This document shows positions 8,027 to 11,326 of a stretch of DNA of 11,326 nucleotides, piece after piece. A program made the position numbers and the translations under genes. Below the pieces are notes generated by a model. It made no database searches. It worked only from the letters and a program-made list of their open reading frames with translations, and had not been told where the DNA came from. Origin of the DNA: Methanobacterium sp. (GTDB lineage: Archaea > Methanobacteriota > Methanobacteria > Methanobacteriales > Methanobacteriaceae); the NCBI GenBank assembly GCA_021372715.1, contig JAJFTX010000131.1, forward strand, positions 1 to 11,326, read 5' to 3'. Positions within the stretch are counted from its first letter, which is position 1. Each line of letters opens with the position of its first letter.

Positions 8027-8371
8027 TTAAATGATCCTGAAATTTATAATAATAAATTAAAATTATTTAAGAAGATCTTCAATACTTTTATTATTGTTAA
8101 ACCACCAGCATCCTCCCAGATACTCTTTTTCTATTACAACTAATAATAATATCCACTATGGTAATTAACAATTTTCTATAATTTTTAAAAACATATAATT
8201 TGATACAATTCATTAACAGGTTATTAAGGGTTACATTTACCACATCAAAACTTATAATCAGAATCCTCCATCTATATTAGAATAATTAATATTAAATAAT
8301 ATAACAAATTGAATACTAGAGATTATACTAAACTTACAAATTTCAGAGTAAAAAAAAAGAAGGGGATTAAT
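8027..8371. other. AT-rich divergent intergenic region with possible gene remnant
   Basis: This 345-bp stretch lies between the leftward epimerase and the rightward GME-like gene and should hold both promoters. TATA-like stretches include TTAAATAATT on the minus strand (8061-8070) and ATTAAATAATATAAC on the plus strand (about 8290-8304). None is clearly superior. A 10-bp palindrome GAAGATCTTC is at 8071-8080. On the minus strand a frame of 48 codons starts with GTG at 8243 and ends with a stop at 8097-8099. An overlapping second minus-strand frame of 30 codons ends at the TAA close to 8064 and contains LGGCWWFNNNKSIEDLLK. Neither resembles a family I recognise. They could be chance frames or decayed coding sequence. 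Confidence 0.4.
8361..8367 (+). promoter_or_regulatory. Ribosome-binding site that fixes the TTG start of the GME-like gene
   Basis: AGGGGAT lies 4 nt before a TTG at 8372 (6 nt from the AGGGG core). The frame is also open upstream to another TTG at 8309, but that one has no ribosome-binding site and would add a lysine-rich tail ahead of the Rossmann fold. The site therefore supports TTG at 8372. Confidence 0.6.
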
Positions 8372-9322
8372 TTGGATAAAATACTGATCACCGGAGCTGG
8401 TGGTTTCATCGGCAGTCATCTCGCCAAAAGGCTTTATGAGGAAGATTATGAAGTTAAGGCGGTGGATATTAAATGGGATGGTTACCTGCCTGAACCCTAT
8501 TATACCGAAAAATTAACCTTAGATTTAAGATCCAGAGAAAATTGCAGAATAGCTTTAAAAGATGTGGATCAAGTATTCCATCTGGCCGCTAATATGGGGG
8601 GTATAGGATTCATAACCGAAGTAGGCGCAGAGATAATGCATGATAATGTTATAATGAACGCCAACATGCTACAGGAATCAGTTGAATCTAAAATTGGACG
8701 ATTCTTTTTCTCATCATCCGCCTGCATCTATCCCACCTATCGTCAAGTAGACACTGAAAACCCAGGATTAAAAGAAGAAGATGCTTACCCAGCAGATCCA
8801 GATGATTTCTATGGATGGGAGAAATTATACACCGAGAAAATGTGTGAAGCCTACCAGAGGGATCATAACCTGGAAGTGAGAGTGGCACGCTTCCATAATA
8901 TATACGGTCCACATGGAACCTACGATGGAGGTAGGGAAAAATCACCCGCAGCCCTCTGCCGTAAAATAGCCCAAGCATCAAACCCCGGCAACATCGAAAT
9001 ATGGGGAGATGGACAACAAACCAGATCATACTGTTACATCGATGATGGAGTTGAAGGAATCCTCAGACTCATGAAATCTGATTTCCAAGAACCTCTTAAT
9101 ATAGGATCAGACCGATTGGTCACCATTGAAGAACTGGCTGATATGATCATTAAAATATCCGGTAAAACCATAGAAAAACAACATCTACTATCTGCACCAC
9201 AGGGAGTCAGGGGACGTAACGCTGATTTAACACTTCTTAAAAAGACTTTAAAATGGGAACCCCAGATAAGCCTGGAAGAAGGTTTAACAAGAACCTATCG
9301 ATGGATTGAAGAGAAGTTTTAA
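8372..9322 (+). CDS. GDP-mannose 3,5-epimerase-like extended SDR
   Basis: The 316-residue protein begins MDKILITGAGGFIGSHL, with the NAD-binding glycine motif at 8-14. Several blocks match the plant GDP-mannose 3,5-epimerase (GME) family closely: LAANMGGIGFI (71-81), SSACIYP (115-121), FHNIYGPHGTYDGGREK (174-190), GDGQQTRSY (212-220) and GVRGRNAD (278-285). The SDR pair is Y147-x3-K151. The two GME acid/base residues, Cys145 and Lys217 in Arabidopsis, align with C118 and K190, so catalysis should be retained. GME converts GDP-D-mannose to GDP-L-galactose and, as a by-product, GDP-L-gulose. Here the product would feed glycan or glycolipid synthesis rather than ascorbate. TTG at 8372 is chosen over TTG at 8309 because of the AGGGGAT site. 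The gene stands alone on the plus strand, divergent from the epimerase operon and convergent with the nucleotidyltransferase. Confidence 0.87.
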   Translation: MDKILITGAGGFIGSHLAKRLYEEDYEVKAVDIKWDGYLPEPYYTEKLTLDLRSRENCRIALKDVDQVFHLAANMGGIGFITEVGAEIMHDNVIMNANMLQESVESKIGRFFFSSSACIYPTYRQVDTENPGLKEEDAYPADPDDFYGWEKLYTEKMCEAYQRDHNLEVRVARFHNIYGPHGTYDGGREKSPAALCRKIAQASNPGNIEIWGDGQQTRSYCYIDDGVEGILRLMKSDFQEPLNIGSDRLVTIEELADMIIKISGKTIEKQHLLSAPQGVRGRNADLTLLKKTLKWEPQISLEEGLTRTYRWIEEKF

Positions 9323-9329
9323 AATGAGA

Positions 9330-9415
9330 ATATCTTATTTTTGGAATAATTCCTTTGATGATATCCTATTTTTGGAATAATTCCTTTGATGATATACTAT
9401 TTTTGGAATAATTCC
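9330..9415. repeat. Tandem array, 31-bp unit, 2.8 copies, built from a gene 3' end
   Basis: Copies start at 9330, 9361 and 9392; the third is partial (24 bp). Copies differ by single bases only. The third copy overlaps the last codons and stop of the leftward nucleotidyltransferase (GAATTATTCCAAAAATAG on the minus strand). The other two repeat this tail, with TAG or TAA, plus a 13-bp spacer. Each copy also holds the palindrome GGAATAATTCC and, on the plus strand, a TATTTTT tract that could serve as a U-rich archaeal terminator for the GME-like gene ending at 9322. Confidence 0.9.
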
Positions 9416-10107
9416 GGGTATAATCCTTTAATTTCATTGTTAGCTCTTTCATAATCATCAGGCCTACCTATATCCAGCCAATACCCATCAAAAACAAAAC
9501 CATTAACTGTTTCTTGGTTTTTTAGTAGTTCATTGACCAGATCAGGGAAATCTAAATATTCTCCTGGTTTAATATATTCGAAGATCCGTTTATCAAATAC
9601 ATATACTCCCATACTGACTAAGTAGTGGTTTGTGGGTTTTTCAGTGTACTTAATGATTTCATCAGCATCATTTATTTCGGTAACACCAAAATCAATGTTA
9701 ACATCCCTTCTTTTCAACGCTACTGTGGCGATTCCATTATTATCTTGATGATATTTCATCAGTTTAGAATAATCAATGGTGGTCAGTATATCACCATTCA
9801 TAACTAGAAAAGAATCATCTATCTCATCCTTAACTAATGTTAAAGGTCCGGCTGTTCCTAATGGTTCCAATTCCCTGGTGTATTTAATATTAACACCAAA
9901 TTTTTCTCCATCATCGAAATAGGACATTATCAGCTCTCCAAGATGGCCTGTGGCCATGAATATCTCATTAAATCCCCTTAATTTCAGCTGTTTTACCACT
10001 ATTTCCAGTATAGCATGATCTCCTATGGGCATTAATGGTTTGGGAATGGTGGTGGTGTAAGGCATTAACCTCCTTCCTTTTCCTCCAGCAAGAATTAGAG
10101 CTTTCAT
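9397..10107 (-). CDS. Sugar-1-phosphate nucleotidyltransferase
   Basis: This 236-residue enzyme has the NTP_transferase signature LAGGKGRRLMPYTTTIPKPL (6-25), where K23 is the usual catalytic lysine. LGTAGPL is at 83-89, the metal-binding NGD at 104-106, EKP at 156-158 and GYWLDIGRPDDY at 208-219. It joins a sugar 1-phosphate to an NTP, releasing pyrophosphate. The GYWLDIGR ending and general sequence resemble mannose-1-phosphate guanylyltransferases and the catalytic domain of PtmE, the glucosamine-1-phosphate guanylyltransferase of the legionaminic acid pathway. The CBS domains of PtmE are absent. It follows the LegB-like gene on the same strand, which favours the GDP-amino-sugar reading. 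The ATG at 10107 has GGTGA 7 nt upstream (10115-10119). Both ends of the gene border tandem arrays. Confidence 0.9.
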   Translation of the reverse strand: MKALILAGGKGRRLMPYTTTIPKPLMPIGDHAILEIVVKQLKLRGFNEIFMATGHLGELIMSYFDDGEKFGVNIKYTRELEPLGTAGPLTLVKDEIDDSFLVMNGDILTTIDYSKLMKYHQDNNGIATVALKRRDVNIDFGVTEINDADEIIKYTEKPTNHYLVSMGVYVFDKRIFEYIKPGEYLDFPDLVNELLKNQETVNGFVFDGYWLDIGRPDDYERANNEIKGLYPELFQK

Positions 10108-10112
10108 TTTCT

Positions 10113-10243
10113 ATTCACCGATTAAACTCAGATATTATATTCATCTGTTGTAAATTTTATTCACTTATTAAACTCTGGTGTTATGTTCATCTGTTGTAAA
10201 TTTTATTCACTTATTAAATTCTGGTGTTATATTCATCTGTTGT
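10113..10243. repeat. Tandem array, 46-bp unit, 2.8 copies, covering a gene junction
   Basis: Copies start at 10113, 10159 and 10205; the third ends at 10243 inside the LegB-like gene. On the minus strand each unit contains the gene tail TACAACAGATGA (Tyr-Asn-Arg-stop), a spacer, and a GTGAATA element matching the ribosome-binding region of the next gene. The two left copies differ at about 6 of 46 positions, the two right copies at about 2 of 39. Only the copy next to the nucleotidyltransferase carries the full GGTGA; the others read AGTGA. So the whole stop-spacer-RBS junction has been triplicated, widening the gap to 125 bp. Confidence 0.9.
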
Positions 10244-11222
10244 AGAGCTCTGCCTTATGTAAATGTGGATTTTCCACGATCCAGTTAATGGTTTCCTTAA
10301 GTCCTTCATCAAAGGATGTCTGAGGAGACCATTTAAGCATTTTCCGGGCTTTAGTGTTATCACACCATAATCTCTCTACTTCGCTGTCCTGGGGTCTTAC
10401 CCGGGACGGGTCTTGTTCTATGGTTACCTCTTTTTCGATTAGGGATAAGATTTTCTCTACCAGTTGACTGATGGATATTTCGAAGTTGGAGCCAATGTTG
10501 ATTACTTCACCTATGGTTTTATTTGATGTGGCTGTTTTTACATAGGCATCTACCAAGTCTTTAACATAGGTATAGTCCCTGGTAGGATGTAGTGAACCTA
10601 AAAATATTCTTTCTCTAGTCAGAGCCTGGGATATTATGGTGGGGATCACCGCTCTTAATGATTGTCGGGGGCCGTAAGTGTTGAAGGGCCTTACCGTAGC
10701 TACTGGTACATCAAATGTTAAATGGTAACTTTCAACTATTTTATCCGCCCCAATTTTACTGGCCGAATAGGGGGATTGTCCCTGGAGGGGATGTTCTTCA
10801 TCGATGGGTACGTACTGGGCAGTGCCGTAAACTTCACTGGTGGAGGTATGAACCAGCTTCTCTACACTGTTTTCCCGGGCGGCGGTTAGTACGTTTAGGG
10901 TGCCCATTATGTTAGTTGAAATAGTTTCCCTGGGATGTTGATAGGAGTAGGGGATGCTGATCAGGGATCCTAGATGGAATATGATATCCATATTCTTTGT
11001 TTCTTGACGAACAGCATCAGAGTCCTTCAGATCACCGCTGATCACTTCTAATTGTCCTAATTTTTCAGGGGATAATAACTCCAGCATGCCCCAATCATTC
11101 CGGGAGTTGTATTTAACCAGTAATTTTAAATCGGCACCTAATTCTAAAAGGTGTTCTGTTAAATGGCTTCCTATGAAACCACCGGCACCAGTTATAAATA
11201 CTTTTTTCCCTTTCCAATTGAT
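10233..11222 (-). CDS. legB: LegB-like nucleotide-sugar 4,6-dehydratase with ATC at the start position
   Basis: From 11222 the protein would have 329 residues, the normal length of LegB-type enzymes. It has TGAGGFIG at 11-18, HTSTSEVYGTAQYVPIDEEH (125-144), the SDR pair Y152-x3-K156, RPFNTYGPRQS (178-188), PTRDYTYVKD (213-222), NIGSNFEIS (242-250) and EVERLWCDN (281-289). These match NAD-dependent LegB of the Campylobacter legionaminic acid pathway, which acts on GDP-GlcNAc to give the 4-keto-6-deoxy sugar. T128 and E130 are the expected dehydratase residues. The first canonical in-frame start is ATG at 11087, but that would remove the NAD-binding fold. A frame without stops continues to 11222, where ATC follows an ideal Shine-Dalgarno site. 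Either ATC initiates, or an ATG was mutated or misread. The 3' tail lies in a tandem array, and the nucleotidyltransferase follows. The GDP versus UDP substrate is inferred, not shown. Confidence 0.85.
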   Translation of the reverse strand: MNWKGKKVFITGAGGFIGSHLTEHLLELGADLKLLVKYNSRNDWGMLELLSPEKLGQLEVISGDLKDSDAVRQETKNMDIIFHLGSLISIPYSYQHPRETISTNIMGTLNVLTAARENSVEKLVHTSTSEVYGTAQYVPIDEEHPLQGQSPYSASKIGADKIVESYHLTFDVPVATVRPFNTYGPRQSLRAVIPTIISQALTRERIFLGSLHPTRDYTYVKDLVDAYVKTATSNKTIGEVINIGSNFEISISQLVEKILSLIEKEVTIEQDPSRVRPQDSEVERLWCDNTKARKMLKWSPQTSFDEGLKETINWIVENPHLHKAELYNR

Positions 11223-11228
11223 GATAAA

Positions 11229-11238
11229 CTCCTCCTTT
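11229..11238 (-). promoter_or_regulatory. Strong Shine-Dalgarno site upstream of the LegB-like gene
   Basis: The minus strand reads AAAGGAGGAG, near-full complementarity to the archaeal 16S 3' end. Six nt separate GGAGGAG from the ATC at 11222-11220. The site shows that translation should begin near 11222 and not at the ATG at 11087, which has no comparable site. Confidence 0.8.
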
Positions 11239-11260
11239 AACTGTTAGATTAATTATATGA

Positions 11261-11280
11261 TTATTATATAATTTTTTTCT
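11261..11280 (-). promoter_or_regulatory. Candidate BRE-TATA promoter for the LegB-like gene
   Basis: On the minus strand an A-rich BRE-like AGAAAAAAA is followed directly by TTATATAATAA. The TATA centre is about 45 bp upstream of position 11222, so transcription would start near 11241 with a leader of about 20 nt holding the Shine-Dalgarno site. This would drive the LegB-like gene and the nucleotidyltransferase together. The rest of the right edge (11281-11326) is AT-rich, with no gene seen. Confidence 0.5.
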
Positions 11281-11326
11281 CTTAATAGAGCTTATGATAA
11301 ATTATTTTTTTTTAAATTTTATTTGA

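Noticed and set aside
8309..8371. Extended N-terminus of the GME-like protein from the TTG at 8309
   Set aside because: The extra 21 residues are lysine-rich and not part of the family; AGGGGAT is placed correctly for TTG at 8372.
10233..11087. LegB-like gene as a 284-residue protein starting at ATG 11087
   Set aside because: This would remove the NAD-binding TGAGGFIG region, which is intact and in frame upstream behind a strong Shine-Dalgarno site.
1..11326. Transfer by an insertion sequence, integrase or phage
   Set aside because: No transposase, integrase, terminal inverted repeat or tRNA attachment site was seen; the short tandem arrays do not resemble mobile-element ends.

Overview
The window looks like part of an archaeal cell-surface glycan locus, most likely from a Methanobacterium-like methanogen. 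This is inference from AT-rich DNA, frequent AGA/AGG and ATA codons, GTG and TTG starts, Shine-Dalgarno sites of the GGAGG/GGTGA type, and TATA/BRE-like promoters. No rRNA, tRNA, transposase or CRISPR array is visible. All ten recognisable genes fit surface polysaccharide, S-layer or pseudomurein-associated glycan synthesis: nucleotide-sugar enzymes, glycosyltransferases, a decorating acyltransferase and methyltransferase, and a lipid-linked sugar flippase.

Layout. (1) 1-1273, minus: a Wzx-type flippase cut by the left edge. It is separated by a short divergent spacer with a perfect 18-bp palindrome from (2) 1348-3415, plus: a SAM methyltransferase and a family 2 glycosyltransferase, with a 22-bp tandem array between them. 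(3) 8026-3484, minus: a tight operon-like run of an SDR epimerase, a GT4 glycosyltransferase, a large polytopic GT-C-like membrane protein and a left-handed beta-helix acyltransferase. (4) 8027-8371: an AT-rich divergent intergenic region. (5) 8372-9322, plus: a protein very like GDP-mannose 3,5-epimerase. (6) 11222-9397, minus: a LegB-like 4,6-dehydratase followed by a sugar-1-phosphate nucleotidyltransferase.

How the genes work together (inference). The nucleotidyltransferase and LegB-like enzyme would make an activated 4-keto-6-deoxy sugar. The GME-like enzyme would make a GDP-L-galactose or GDP-L-gulose type donor, and the second epimerase a further donor. GT4, GT2 and the membrane protein would assemble the glycan on a lipid carrier. 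The methyltransferase and acyltransferase would decorate it, and the flippase would move it across the membrane.

The most unusual features are three unrelated tandem-repeat arrays (22, 31 and 46 bp), each sitting exactly at a gene junction; two are clearly built from the ends of the adjacent genes. Others are a LegB-like gene with an ideal Shine-Dalgarno site but ATC where ATG is expected, an acyltransferase that has lost both serine acetyltransferase histidines, and the palindrome at the flippase start. I see no wholly new system, only a glycan locus with unusual junction architecture.
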